Both the position numbers and the translations under genes were made by a program. From contig JAFDVP010000007.1 of assembly GCA_018268895.1 (NCBI GenBank), positions 806,001 to 870,000 on the forward strand: a stretch of 64,000 nt of DNA, in the 5' to 3' direction. Shown here one piece after another: positions 17,720 through 26,488 of this stretch (the stretch's first letter is position 1; every line of letters begins with the position of its first letter). Origin of the DNA: Acidobacteriota bacterium. GTDB taxonomy: Bacteria; Acidobacteriota; Terriglobia; Terriglobales; Acidobacteriaceae. The notes below the pieces were generated by a model. It had not been told where the DNA came from and searched no databases. It saw nothing but the letters and a program-made list of their open reading frames with translations.

Positions 17720-18004
17720 ATGGAGCCGGTACGTTCAGAGCGAGGCGGGTGGCTGCGGAAGGCAACGGGATGGTTCCTGCTCATGGCGGGCGTCGCGGGC
17801 TGCATTTTGCCCATTCTTCCTGGAATTCCGCTGGTCCTGGCCGGTCTTCTGATTCTGGCCCAGGACTACCTGTGGGCGAAGAGCGCTCTGCATAAGACCA
17901 AGCGCTGGGCAGTCCATGTGCGACGTAAGGCTCGCGCAAAACGCGCTGCGAGTAAGGCAACCGCTACCGGAGATACTGCGAAAAAGAGCGTGGAAAGGGT
18001 CTAG
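17720..18004 (+). CDS. Small membrane protein, PGPGW/YbaN-like
   Basis: A 94-residue protein with two hydrophobic segments in a hairpin (about residues 15-48: GWFLLMAGVAGCILPILPGIPLVLAGLLILAQDY), then a strongly basic tail rich in lysine, arginine and alanine. The LPILPGIPLVLAGLLIL core is typical of the DUF454/PGPGW small inner-membrane proteins of unknown role. Its last four bases overlap the end of the convergent CHAD gene. The basic tail should be cytoplasmic and could bind phosphate-rich partners such as polyphosphate, which would fit the CHAD neighbour, but that is speculation. Confidence 0.65.
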   Translation: MEPVRSERGGWLRKATGWFLLMAGVAGCILPILPGIPLVLAGLLILAQDYLWAKSALHKTKRWAVHVRRKARAKRAASKATATGDTAKKSVERV

Positions 18005-18825
18005 GCGACGCCCCTGCTCACACGCTTCTTGTAGGCCGCGAGCGAAAGGCGGCAGCGTTGCGCGAAGATCTTCGTCAGCGGCGACGCCGTGCCCAACCGC
18101 TTGTCTGCCAGTGCGGCAAGCACCAGCCAGTCGTGCCATTCGCCGCCGGCCTGCTGAAGCTCCTCAAAGGAACGGGCAAGCTCGCGCGCAACCGCTGCTC
18201 CCCTGGGAGCGTTTTCTGCGATGTACCGCGCCAGCTTCGCCGTCTTTCTGACGGCATGAAGGTACTCGGGGTCGTCGCCGCTGCTGCCCGTGGGCGCGGC
18301 CGGCGCATTTCGCTGAAACCAGCCGCGCGCCAGTGTGGCGAGTTCTGCGGGGGCCAGAGCCGAGGATTCAACGGGTTCGAGCGTCTCCAGCAGATTTTCC
18401 AGTCGTGCGGTAAGCCCGGCCGCGCGCCGGTGCAGGAGTTTCTGCAAACGTGCGGCGTGGTCCTTTCGCATCTCTCCAATATCTGTGCGAAGCCGTGCCG
18501 CGTCGTGTTGGAGAGATTCACTGCGGGAGGTTGATGCAACGCTGCCGATCAACTCCTGCTGCACGTCGAGGTCGCGAACGCTTCCTGCAGCGCGGCGAAT
18601 CTTCCCGAGGCTGCGACGCGTCTTCGCGAGATGCTCGTCGTACAGCGGCACGTCCCGGACGATGCCGAGCAAGGCGAACTGGCCCTCGATGCGTCTTGTC
18701 GTCGTGCGCAGCCGGTGCACGGCTCGCGGTTTGGGGCGGGCAAGGCAGATCATCATTGCGGCCTCCAGAGCGGAGACATGCTCGCGAAGCGTACGGACCG
18801 GATAGGCTGTCTCAGATGCCGTCAT
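18001..18825 (-). CDS. CHAD domain protein
   Basis: Cytoplasmic 274-residue protein consisting of one CHAD (conserved histidine alpha-helical) domain: the first repeat with VHRLRTTTRRIEGQFALLG and LGKIRRAAGSVRDLDVQQELI, the second with LHAVRKTAKLARYIAENAP and LQQAGGEWHDWLVLA. The histidine and the rows of arginine and lysine line a basic pocket known to bind polyphosphate, and some members localise to polyphosphate granules. There is no fused CYTH/triphosphatase domain here. It ends overlapping by four bases with the convergent small membrane protein gene. Confidence 0.88.
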   Translation of the reverse strand: MTASETAYPVRTLREHVSALEAAMMICLARPKPRAVHRLRTTTRRIEGQFALLGIVRDVPLYDEHLAKTRRSLGKIRRAAGSVRDLDVQQELIGSVASTSRSESLQHDAARLRTDIGEMRKDHAARLQKLLHRRAAGLTARLENLLETLEPVESSALAPAELATLARGWFQRNAPAAPTGSSGDDPEYLHAVRKTAKLARYIAENAPRGAAVARELARSFEELQQAGGEWHDWLVLAALADKRLGTASPLTKIFAQRCRLSLAAYKKRVSRGVA

Positions 18826-18923
18826 CGATGATTGCCGTCGATGCGATCATCTCCGAAGCCGCGTAATTGAGGCAAGCGGGCATACCCAGGATGGAGGCTT
18901 CGCTGGCATACTCAAGAGCATCT

Positions 18924-20918
18924 ATGAAGCGCGCCATTCTCTGCTGCCTCCTGCTGTCGTTCGCCTCGGTTGCGCTTTCGGCCGAGACTGCTCCGGAGAG
19001 CGGAAGGTTCATTCTGCACAAGTTCGCCCACGCCAACGGCCAGGAGACCTACAGCATCGAGCGCGGCCGTGGAAAGCTGACTCTCAAGTCGGACTTCCTG
19101 TTCACCGACCGGGGGACAAAGGTGCCGCTGAAGACGACGTTTACGGCGACAGAGGCGCTGGAGCCGCTGACGCTGAAGCTCGACGGGCGATCCTCCCGCC
19201 TGTCCGTGCTGAAGGACACGATGGAGTACCGTCCCGAGAAGCAGAGCCTCACGCTGGTTCGCGGGGACAAGACGGCGGAGATCGCAGCTCCCGCCGGAAC
19301 GTTTCTTATCGACGGCTACTCGCCGGTGGCGATGCAACAGATGCTGGTGCGCTTCTGGCTGGCACGCGACAGGCCGACGATTATCCCTACGCCTCCGGCG
19401 GGCAGCGTATCGATTGTGCCGGCGGGCGCGCTGACGGTCACCGTTGGAGGTAAAAAGACAAAGCTCGAAGGCTATGTCGTCTCCGGCCTTATCTGGGGCG
19501 GCGAGACGTTGTGGATGGACGAGAACCAGAATCTCGCCGCGCTGGTGTCAACCGATGCCGAGTTCGACCACTTCGAGGCTGTTCGCGAGGAGTTCGAGCC
19601 TGCGCTTGGCGCCTTCATTCAGACAGCGGCGAAGGACAATCTGGCGGCGCTGGCTCAGCTGGCCGCGAGTGCGAAGCAGCCCGTCGCGAAAAATCTGGTA
19701 GTCCAGAACGTCACGCTGATCGACGGCACAGGCGCGGCCCCGATCAAGGATGCATCGGTCTTCGTCGAAGGCGCAACGATCGCCGGTATTTCGACAGCAA
19801 CTAGACCTGTTATCCCCGTTGGGGCAACCATCATTGATGGCACAGGAAAGTTCCTCATCCCCGGTCTGTGGGACATGCACGCCCACTATGAACAGGTCGA
19901 GTGGGGGCCGATCTATCTTGCGGCAGGTGTGACGACGGCGCGTGACTGCGGCAACGAGTTCGACTTCATCACCACGGTGCGCGATGCGGTGGCGTCAGGC
20001 AAAGGGATCGGTCCAGAGATATTGATGGCAGGCATCGTCGATGGCAGCGGGCCGATCTCGCTGGGGGCCGTGGTCGCCGATACTCCAGAGCAGGCCATTG
20101 CAGTGGTCAGAAGATACAAGGCTGCGGGCGCGTTGCAGATCAAGATCTATTCAAGTCTCAAGCCGGAGCTGGTTCCGGTGATTGCGAACGAAGCACACAG
20201 GCTCGGCATGACCGTTACCGGTCACGTGCCCAACGGCATGACGACGGCGCAGGCGGTTGAGGCCGGGTACGACCAGATCAACCACATTCAGTATCCGGCG
20301 CGCGACCTGCTGCATGTCGAGCGGGGCAAGCCGATCGCAGTGCCCAGCTTCGACACGGACGATGCCCGGAAGCAGATAGCCTTGTTCATGCAGCATCGTA
20401 CTGTCTTCGACGACACGATCTCGCTCTACGAGAACTTCTACCACCCGGCATGGGTTGCTTACTCTTCGCTGGAGCCCGATGTGCTGAAGGTGGCGCCGCA
20501 ACTGGCGGAGGCACTGAGTTCGCCGGGAGCTTCAGGCGAGCGCGCCGCTCCGGCCAAGGCCAGCTTCGATGCCATGCTGGCGACGGTCCGCGAGCTGCAT
20601 CGGGACGGCCTGCGGATCGTGGCCGGGACGGACCAGAACATCCCCGGCTACTCACTGCACCGCGAGCTGGAGCTGTATGTTCAGGCGGGGTTCTCGCCGA
20701 TGGAGGCGATCGAGGCTGCAACCAGCGTTCCCGCCGAGGTCATGGGACTCGACAAAACAGCGGGAACGATTGAGGTTGGCAAGAGAGCCGACCTGGTGCT
20801 GCTGGACGCCGATCCACTGGCCGATATCCGCAATACCAGGCGTATTCTTAAGACAATATCCGCTGGTGCGGTCTACGATCCGGCCCCGTTGTGGGAGTCG
20901 GTGGGTTTCAAGCCTTGA
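18924..20918 (+). CDS. Exported amidohydrolase-family protein
   Basis: Secreted metal-dependent hydrolase of about 664 residues. I chose the ATG at 18924 because a signal peptide follows at once (KRAILCCLLLSFASVALSAE). The first 240 residues form an extra domain, probably beta-rich (ESGRFILHKFAHANGQETYSI). The amidohydrolase part begins VTLIDGTGAAPIKDASV; metal ligands are suggested by PGLWDMHAHYE, the lysine in ALQIKIY, the histidines in TVTGHVPNG and INHIQ, and the aspartate in VAGTDQNIPGY. The end, GTIEVGKRADLVLLDADPLADI, is the imidazolonepropionase/prolidase-like signature. Substrate may be a peptide or cyclic amide; it cannot be fixed. Confidence 0.87.
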   Translation: MKRAILCCLLLSFASVALSAETAPESGRFILHKFAHANGQETYSIERGRGKLTLKSDFLFTDRGTKVPLKTTFTATEALEPLTLKLDGRSSRLSVLKDTMEYRPEKQSLTLVRGDKTAEIAAPAGTFLIDGYSPVAMQQMLVRFWLARDRPTIIPTPPAGSVSIVPAGALTVTVGGKKTKLEGYVVSGLIWGGETLWMDENQNLAALVSTDAEFDHFEAVREEFEPALGAFIQTAAKDNLAALAQLAASAKQPVAKNLVVQNVTLIDGTGAAPIKDASVFVEGATIAGISTATRPVIPVGATIIDGTGKFLIPGLWDMHAHYEQVEWGPIYLAAGVTTARDCGNEFDFITTVRDAVASGKGIGPEILMAGIVDGSGPISLGAVVADTPEQAIAVVRRYKAAGALQIKIYSSLKPELVPVIANEAHRLGMTVTGHVPNGMTTAQAVEAGYDQINHIQYPARDLLHVERGKPIAVPSFDTDDARKQIALFMQHRTVFDDTISLYENFYHPAWVAYSSLEPDVLKVAPQLAEALSSPGASGERAAPAKASFDAMLATVRELHRDGLRIVAGTDQNIPGYSLHRELELYVQAGFSPMEAIEAATSVPAEVMGLDKTAGTIEVGKRADLVLLDADPLADIRNTRRILKTISAGAVYDPAPLWESVGFKP

Positions 20919-20993
20919 TTCCTGCGCTTCGACTGTAATCCTCCCGCTGCCTTAGCATCTAAGTGAATGAATCCCCGGCAGGAGAGTCAGTTG

Positions 20994-21644
20994 ATGAAGA
21001 ACCGCATCCTGGTTTCCGTTGTTGCAGTCGCATCTGTTAGCGGCCAGTTCCTGCTGGCGCAGACGACGCACCGGTCAAAGAGCGCTACGACGAAGACCGC
21101 GTCGACGGCTTCGGCGTGGACGCCTGACGTGCAGCAGTATCTTGGCGTCTCACAGAGCAGCTTCGCGCTCGTCGGATTGAACAGGCTGTCGAAGGCGCAG
21201 ATCGACGCTCTGGTGGCTGCAGCAAAGAACAATGTTGCCGGCGATCCGAAGAAGCACGTACTGCTCTGCGGCCCGGCGACTCCAGCGCAGCCCGGGCGGG
21301 TTCGCGTGTGGGTGACGGTTGCAGGCGATGACGCGCAGGGGCTGCGGCTGGCCGAGATCCGGCAGGCGATCCGCGGGCTGAGCGGAGTCGACGTGGTAGA
21401 CGCGGCGACGAATGCAGACCGCGCGCTGCATGTCGTGATCCAGGAGCAGACCCTGGGCAAGAGGACCATCGGCTACACCGCCTCGTATATGACATCGACG
21501 CCGTGCGTCGACCAGTCGCGCAAGGCGGACGCCGAATTGAAGGGGCAGCTAGGAACGTACACCGACCCGAAGGGAGCTGACCTGGCCCGCGACCTTGCAG
21601 GGATGCTGGATCAGGACCTGCAAACGGCTCGTAGCGGAAGATGA
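20994..21644 (+). CDS. Exported protein of unknown function
   Basis: About 216 residues, starting at the ATG at 20994 with AGGAGAG about nine bases upstream and a signal peptide (KNRILVSVVAVASVSGQFLLAQ). The mature part has a SWTPDVQQYLGVSQSSFALVGLNRL-like helical start, a beta-rich middle (VLLCGPATPAQPGRVRVWVTVAGDD) and AADLARDLAGMLDQDL-like end. I do not recognise a family. The two mature cysteines (LLCGP and TPCVDQ) might form a disulfide. It follows the amidohydrolase by 75 bp on the same strand but has its own ribosome binding site. A weak hairpin follows the stop. Confidence 0.6.
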   Translation: MKNRILVSVVAVASVSGQFLLAQTTHRSKSATTKTASTASAWTPDVQQYLGVSQSSFALVGLNRLSKAQIDALVAAAKNNVAGDPKKHVLLCGPATPAQPGRVRVWVTVAGDDAQGLRLAEIRQAIRGLSGVDVVDAATNADRALHVVIQEQTLGKRTIGYTASYMTSTPCVDQSRKADAELKGQLGTYTDPKGADLARDLAGMLDQDLQTARSGR

Positions 21645-21806
21645 CACCTTCCCCGATCTCGGCGAAGGGTGCCGGTGATTTTCTACCGTTTTATTGAATT
21701 ATTGAGTCGAAGAGGGTAAACGGTGCCTTGTGGAGCATCGTTTTTGGAGCTTAAGCCACTCTATTTGTGATGGTTGCTGGTCGTGGGGGCTTGGCAGGAT
21801 TTTTCG

Positions 21807-22211
21807 TCAGGGCGTAGCGGCGGCTGCGCAGGGACCGTAGTCTTTGGCGACCTGCTCGACGACGAAGGTGCGCTGGCTGGATGGGCCGGTGTGTTTTTTG
21901 CCGGAGAGGCGGATACGGTTGCCCGGTTTAATGGAGGCGGTGTCTCCGGTGAGCAGGTAAGTGGTGGCGTCGCTCTCTTTGTGGAGGGTGAGTCCATCGG
22001 CGCCGGAAGTGACGCAACCAGTGATGTGTGGCGGTTTGCGAACGAGGAAGTAGATACCGACGCCGAGGGCAGCTCCGACGGCGACGAGAGCGATGGCGAT
22101 CCCGGCGACCTGGCCTCCGCTGGGGATCTCGGCCTTTGCTGGTTTGGGGGCGAGGAGGAGTGCGGCGCAGAGCAGGAGAGCGGTGAATCTGCGGGAGAGT
22201 CGTGACTTCAT
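21807..22211 (-). CDS. Small membrane-anchored exported protein, unknown function
   Basis: A 134-residue protein with a signal peptide (RRFTALLLCAALLLAPKPAKAE), then a second hydrophobic helix (residues about 33-57: GGQVAGIAIALVAVGAALGVGIYFLV), and an extracytoplasmic domain of about 75 residues: ITGCVTSGADGLTLHKESDATTYLLTGDT, IKPGNRIRLSGKK, VVEQVAKDYGPC. The domain resembles small OB-like or lipoprotein-type domains frequent in Acidobacteria; the cysteines of TGCV and YGPC could pair. It is convergent with the preceding exported protein, with a 160-bp spacer. Function unknown. Confidence 0.65.
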   Translation of the reverse strand: MKSRLSRRFTALLLCAALLLAPKPAKAEIPSGGQVAGIAIALVAVGAALGVGIYFLVRKPPHITGCVTSGADGLTLHKESDATTYLLTGDTASIKPGNRIRLSGKKHTGPSSQRTFVVEQVAKDYGPCAAAATP

Positions 22212-22719
22212 GGAGTCCTCATTTCTTGCGCGAGGAGCCGAAGAGATACCGCGGACAGTTTGCTGTTACGCGGGGAGAGCGGTCAAGGGATTTCTGCGGT
22301 GGGAGAGGAGTTCGTTGGGTTCTAACAAATGACTCCGGCGGAGCATGTGGAATGGCGTTAGAGCGTTGATACTCAATGTGAGGTTATTGCATGCGGACGC
22401 AAACCGGCAGCAACGATGCTGGATTCGAGAGCTCTCCTGGGATTTGGAAGAAGAAGGCTGTTGATGGATTGCGTTATCAGGAGCAGCTTAGGGCCGAGTG
22501 GGAGGCGGAGGCACTAGAGACTCCCTCGGGTTCGCGCGATGCGCGAATGACCCAATCATGCGATGAGACCGCATGAATGGGGCACCCGGCGCATGGTTAT
22601 GTAATGGTATGCCGAGCGGAACTGGTTGAATAGTCACGGGCTGCTGTCCAAATCGGCGCTCGAATAGAGTTGGCGTTCAAGTATTCTTAGAACTTGAGAA
22701 GAGCAACTAGAGGACATCC
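22212..22719. other. Intergenic region at the edge of an AT-rich insert; possible small ORF and repeat
   Basis: This 508-bp gap holds a possible 61-residue ORF on the plus strand (22391-22576, preceded by a weak GAGG), which I rate about 0.25 because its last 16 codons are made of repeat-like sequence. A copy of the dispersed ATGGGGCACCC repeat lies at 22577-22587. After about 22640 the base composition turns AT-rich, continuing through the GHKL genes, so the left junction of the insert is probably near the repeat. Confidence 0.45.
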
Positions 22720-23262
22720 ATGCAAGTTTTAGAGCTGCCCACAGCTTTCACTTTCAAAGGCAAAGATATAGACAATTTTGCAGGAGTTCTCAATTGGTTT
22801 AACTGGAACATAACTGATCCTGACGTCGTAATTGATATACGACACTGCAAATACGCAAATTATCAAGCTCTAAGCTTGCTTCTTCTCTATGTTTGGGATC
22901 TCAAAGCAAAAGGTCACCAAGTTAGGATAAGACTTAATGATCCTTCTCCGAATCCGAGGGAATCATCTCCTAGTGATATGTGGCGCAAGATGGGTGCCGT
23001 AGGGTGGTCGCAAGTTCTAGGTGACAATAAGGCCCAATTCAAAGGAAGCAATGTAAAGCCACTCATTGCTATTCGACAACGTGAAGATGCAGCCAAAGCA
23101 CTGTCTAAGGCTGAGCAGTTTGCAGGCGGCTTTAATGTCGAATATGAGAAGACTCTCCAATATGTCTTATCGGAATTGCTTTACAACACGATGGAACATG
23201 GTCAACGTTGGTTCAATAGCAATAAAAAGCAACTTCCGTCAGTCATTCAATTTACATGGTAG
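22720..23262 (+). CDS. N-terminal half of a GHKL/STAS-like ATPase (split by frameshift)
   Basis: This 180-residue frame starts with a STAS-like beta-alpha fold (VVIDIRHCKYANYQALSLLLLYVWDLKAKGHQVRI) and ends with the N-box of the GHKL (HSP90/histidine-kinase) ATPase fold: YVLSELLYNTMEHGQ, with E152, N156 and H160. The rest of the ATP site (G1 and G2 boxes) lies in the next frame, which begins at an ATG overlapping this stop by seven bases (ATGGTAG). Reading through with one extra base gives a continuous fold, so the gene is probably one ATPase interrupted by a single-base deletion, unless the two chains associate. Codon use is AT-rich, unlike the neighbours, pointing to transfer. Confidence 0.65.
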   Translation: MQVLELPTAFTFKGKDIDNFAGVLNWFNWNITDPDVVIDIRHCKYANYQALSLLLLYVWDLKAKGHQVRIRLNDPSPNPRESSPSDMWRKMGAVGWSQVLGDNKAQFKGSNVKPLIAIRQREDAAKALSKAEQFAGGFNVEYEKTLQYVLSELLYNTMEHGQRWFNSNKKQLPSVIQFTW

Positions 23263-23987
23263 AAAAGCGTAATGAGATTAGTTTCATAATTGCAGATCTA
23301 GGCATTGGTATAAAGCGCCATTTGGAGCTTGCTTACCCAGCGATGGAAGACGATCTGGAAGCCCTAAGAATGGCGATCAAGCCTCAAGTTTCTGGCACGT
23401 TTGGAAAGCTCAATCCTTACACAGGGAAAAATAACGCTGGCGTTGGGCTTTACCTGTCAACAAATATCGTACAAAAGCTGCATGCAGACATGCATCTTGT
23501 ATCCGGGAACGGTCTGTTGCATATCTCGCCACGTGATATTACGGGAAGACAGATGAGCTCGAAATGGCCAGGAACGTTTGTACTCGTGACCTTGAAACTT
23601 AGTCATAAAAAGATGCCAGTCAACCTTCATCAAATGTTGTCGCAGGCACGTGAGACGGCGACAAAAGAGATCGCAAGTCGGGAAGGTAAGGAACTGGCTG
23701 AACGTTACGTACTAAGTGTGGAGAACTTCTTCGGAAAGTTTGCAGAAAATAAAGAGGGAGCTATCAACATACGAGACAGAAAACTCCTTCCTGCTCTTGA
23801 ATCAGGCAAGGACTTACTGCTCGATTTTTCGAATGTCGAAACTGCTCCACACAGCTTTCTGAGTGCACTTATCGCCACACCCGTAAAGAAAATTGGCATG
23901 GTCGCATATAAACGAATCAAGATAACGAATGCCACTCCCGAAATTCGTGAAACTATCGACTATATTTTTGATGAGAATACTACCTAA
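23256..23987 (+). CDS. C-terminal half of the GHKL ATPase with STAS-like DUF4325 tail
   Basis: This 243-residue frame continues the ATPase fold of the preceding one: G1 box IADLGIGI (D14, G16, G18) and G2 box KNNAGVGLYLS, with the lid between. After a helical linker (about 120-165) comes a STAS-like DUF4325 domain (LLLDFSNVETAPHSFLSALIATPVKKIG to IRETIDYIF). DUF4325 proteins with an ATPase domain are known but their role is not; an analogy to anti-sigma kinase/antagonist modules or to defence ATPases is only inference. The stop codon directly abuts the end of asnS (23987/23988), so the insert has a sharp right edge. The start has no ribosome binding site of its own and relies on coupling. Confidence 0.65.
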   Translation: MVEKRNEISFIIADLGIGIKRHLELAYPAMEDDLEALRMAIKPQVSGTFGKLNPYTGKNNAGVGLYLSTNIVQKLHADMHLVSGNGLLHISPRDITGRQMSSKWPGTFVLVTLKLSHKKMPVNLHQMLSQARETATKEIASREGKELAERYVLSVENFFGKFAENKEGAINIRDRKLLPALESGKDLLLDFSNVETAPHSFLSALIATPVKKIGMVAYKRIKITNATPEIRETIDYIFDENTT

Positions 23988-25337
23988 TTACGGATAAATC
24001 CGGTTCAGTGTTCTAGCGAACGGAATCGTCTCTCTTACGTGGTCGAGGCCGCAGATCCAAGCTACGGCTCGTTCGATTCCCATGCCGAAGCCGGCGTGGG
24101 GGACGGAGCCGTATTTGCGCAGGTCGAGGTACCACTGGAAGGCGGCTAGTGGGAGGTTGTGTTCTTCGATGCGGGACTTCAGGAGGTCGTAGTTGTCGAC
24201 GCGTTGGGAGCCGCCGATGATCTCGCCGTAGCCTTCGGGGGCGAGGACGTCGAGGCAGAGAGCCTTGGTGGGGTCGTGCGGGTCGGGCTGCATGTAGAAG
24301 GCCTTGATGGCCGCGGGGTAGCGGTGGACGAGCACGGGTTTGTCGAATTGTGAGCTGATGTAGGTCTCGTCGGGGCTGCCGAAGTCGTCGCCGTCCTTGT
24401 GCGGATTCTCGATCTTGCACTCGGCAAAGGCCTTCTCCAGCATGGCGTGCGCCTCTTCATAGCTGACGCGCGGAAATGGCACGCGCTCGCCGTCGGTGCC
24501 GGGTGCGATGACGGCTTCGAGCTTGGCGACGTCGCGGCCGATGACCTTGAGATCGGCGCGGTGCTGCTCGAGCACGCGGGTGACGATGTGCGTGATGAAG
24601 CCCTCGGCGAGGTCCATCAGGCCGTTGAGTTCGAGATAGGCGACTTCGGGCTCGATCATCCAGAACTCGGTGAGGTGGCGGCGGGTCTTGGATTTTTCGG
24701 CGCGGAAGGTGGGGCCGAAGCTGTAGACCTTGCCGAGGGCGAGCGCGGTGGCTTCGATGTAGAGCTGGCCGGACTGGGTGAGGTAGGCCTTGTCGTCGTC
24801 GAAGTAGTCCATCTCGAAGAGCTCGGAGGTGCCTTCGCAGGCGTTGGGCGTGAGGATGGGTGGGTCGGTGCGGATGAAGCCGTTGGTGTCGAAGTACTCG
24901 GCGGCGGCGCGCATGATGGTGGCGCGGACGCGGAGGATGGCGGACTGGCGCGGGGTGCGGAGCCAGAGGTGGCGATGCTCCATGAGGAAGTCGACGCCGT
25001 GTTCTTTGAGGGTGATGGGGAAGGGGTCGTCGGCGGAGACGGGGGAGATGATGTGGATGTCTTCGACGTCGAGCTCGTAGCCGGAGGGAGCGCGGGAGTC
25101 GGCACGGACTTTGCCGGTGACGGTGAGGGAGGATTCGAGCTGGAGGTTCTTGAGGGTCTCGAAGACGTGCTCGGGGACGGCGGCTTTGGGGACGATGCCC
25201 TGGATGGTGCCGGTGCCGTCGCGGAAGGTGGGGAAGAGTAGCTTGCCCGAGGAGCGGATGTTGTAGAGCCATCCGCGGAGCGTGACGGTCTGGCCTTCGT
25301 GTGCGGCGAGTGAGGCGATGGTGGCGAGTTCGGGCAT
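23988..25337 (-). CDS. asnS: Asparagine--tRNA ligase
   Basis: Class IIb aminoacyl-tRNA synthetase of 449 residues that charges tRNA-Asn. An N-terminal OB-fold anticodon-binding domain ([34 protein letters not shown]) is followed by the catalytic core with motif 1 ([26 protein letters not shown]), motif 2 ([24 protein letters not shown]) and motif 3 ([17 protein letters not shown]). The asparagine-type active site and length distinguish it from AspRS. The gene stands alone; its 3' end touches the AT-rich GHKL genes on the opposite strand. The upstream neighbour, a sugar isomerase-like gene, is in the same direction about 60 bp away. Confidence 0.95.
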   Translation of the reverse strand: MPELATIASLAAHEGQTVTLRGWLYNIRSSGKLLFPTFRDGTGTIQGIVPKAAVPEHVFETLKNLQLESSLTVTGKVRADSRAPSGYELDVEDIHIISPVSADDPFPITLKEHGVDFLMEHRHLWLRTPRQSAILRVRATIMRAAAEYFDTNGFIRTDPPILTPNACEGTSELFEMDYFDDDKAYLTQSGQLYIEATALALGKVYSFGPTFRAEKSKTRRHLTEFWMIEPEVAYLELNGLMDLAEGFITHIVTRVLEQHRADLKVIGRDVAKLEAVIAPGTDGERVPFPRVSYEEAHAMLEKAFAECKIENPHKDGDDFGSPDETYISSQFDKPVLVHRYPAAIKAFYMQPDPHDPTKALCLDVLAPEGYGEIIGGSQRVDNYDLLKSRIEEHNLPLAAFQWYLDLRKYGSVPHAGFGMGIERAVAWICGLDHVRETIPFARTLNRIYP

Positions 25338-25396
25338 GGCGCGGTTTTACCTTCCGGATTTAAGAGTACCGGAGAAAACGACCGCTCTAACGGTTC

Positions 25397-26320
25397 TCAG
25401 CTGGGGTTGGGCAGAAGAAGGTCTTCAGCGGAGCGGGCGGTCTGGTCGAAGGCGGCGGTGGCTTTGGCTGTCGCACTCTCTGCGGTCTCGTTGAGGTCGT
25501 GGGCGATCTCGAGGATGCCGGGGACTTCAGCGGGGAGCGCTGATGCGAGCTTGTAGACGCTGGCGAAGTCGATCTCGCCTGCTCCGGGCCACAGGTGTTC
25601 GTCGCGCATACCCTTGTTGTCGTGCAGATTGAGTTGGTGGATGCGTGGCTTCAGCAGCTCGAAGGCATGGTCGATGCCTGTGTCGCTGAGATGTGCGTGG
25701 CCGATGTCGAGCGTGATGCCGACGTTGTCGAAGTGGCCGATGTGCAGGATCTCCAGTAAGTGTTCGGGGGTGGTGACTTCGTTTTGCAGGTTCTCGAGCA
25801 GAATTTTGATGCCCAGAGGATGCGCGAAGGCTTTGAGGTGCTCGATGGCGGTGAGCGAGTTCTCAATGGCGCGGGTGTCCCAGGGGTCGTCCTTAAGGCC
25901 GAGGTGAAGGGTGGCGGCGGAGATGGGGACCATCTCGGCGGACTCGAGCGCGCGTTTGACCTCGTCCATGGCGTCGATGCGGCGCGTCTTCTCGGGGGAG
26001 ATGAGCGAGAGCGTGGCGGAGACGTGGCGCGACCAGTTCTCGGATTGTTCGCGGTTGTGAATGGGCTGATGCAGCGTGGCGTTGATGCCGTTGTCGCGGA
26101 ACCAGAGGGCGACCTCACGAAGCTGGGCACGGTCGGTGTAGTCGAAGTGGTGACGCGCGGCGAAGAGTTCGATGGTCTTTGCGCCACTGTTCTTGAGCGC
26201 GTCGAGGAGGCCCGGGTGGAGGCGCTGGGAAAGGAAGACGTGCGTCGAGATTCCGGGCTGCATGGTGAACAAAGGGTACATCAAGGCGGCGTGTGGAGAT
26301 TTTTCATTGTGCAAACTCAC
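25397..26320 (-). CDS. Sugar phosphate isomerase/epimerase-like TIM barrel
   Basis: Cytoplasmic xylose-isomerase-like TIM-barrel protein (AP endonuclease family 2 fold), about 290-307 residues. Strand motifs visible: GAKTIELFAARHHFDY, GINATLHQPIH, ATLHLGL, IKILLENLQNE (metal-binding glutamate), VGITLDIGHAHLSD (Asp and His), IHQLNLHDNKGMRDEHLWPGAGEIDF and GILEIAHDLNE (final glutamate). These give the usual divalent-metal set. The first codon at 26320 is a GTG; ATGs at 26281 and 26263 are equally possible because no strong ribosome binding site marks any of them. The substrate (an inosose or ketose epimerisation is typical) is unknown. It lies upstream of asnS in the same direction. Confidence 0.8.
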   Translation of the reverse strand: MSLHNEKSPHAALMYPLFTMQPGISTHVFLSQRLHPGLLDALKNSGAKTIELFAARHHFDYTDRAQLREVALWFRDNGINATLHQPIHNREQSENWSRHVSATLSLISPEKTRRIDAMDEVKRALESAEMVPISAATLHLGLKDDPWDTRAIENSLTAIEHLKAFAHPLGIKILLENLQNEVTTPEHLLEILHIGHFDNVGITLDIGHAHLSDTGIDHAFELLKPRIHQLNLHDNKGMRDEHLWPGAGEIDFASVYKLASALPAEVPGILEIAHDLNETAESATAKATAAFDQTARSAEDLLLPNPS

Positions 26321-26370
26321 CTTAGGCGCAGTGAGACCGCGTCGAAGGTGAGGTACCCATAGAAAATGCA

Positions 26371-26407
26371 GGTCCTTCGACTTCGCTGCGCTTCGCTCAG
26401 GATGACA
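26371..26407 (+). repeat. Short dispersed repeat (TTCGCTGCGCTTCGCTCAGGAT type)
   Basis: GGTCCTTCGACTTCGCTGCG followed by CTTCGCTCAGGATGACA lies between the divergent sugar isomerase and SGNH hydrolase genes. It has the same core as the elements at 12433 (opposite strand) and 41351. This kind of intergenic repeat is common in Acidobacteriaceae genomes. Confidence 0.6.
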
Positions 26408-26488
26408 AATACGTCAACGTGCGAGCGAGGTAGGCTTTTGGGGAGTTATGCTGGCTTGCACGGTTTTGCGAAGAAGAGGAGATAGCGG

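Noticed and set aside
24399..25241. 280-residue plus-strand frame opposite asnS
   Set aside because: Extreme Glu/Val/Gly composition and no ribosome binding site; asnS motifs are clear on the other strand.
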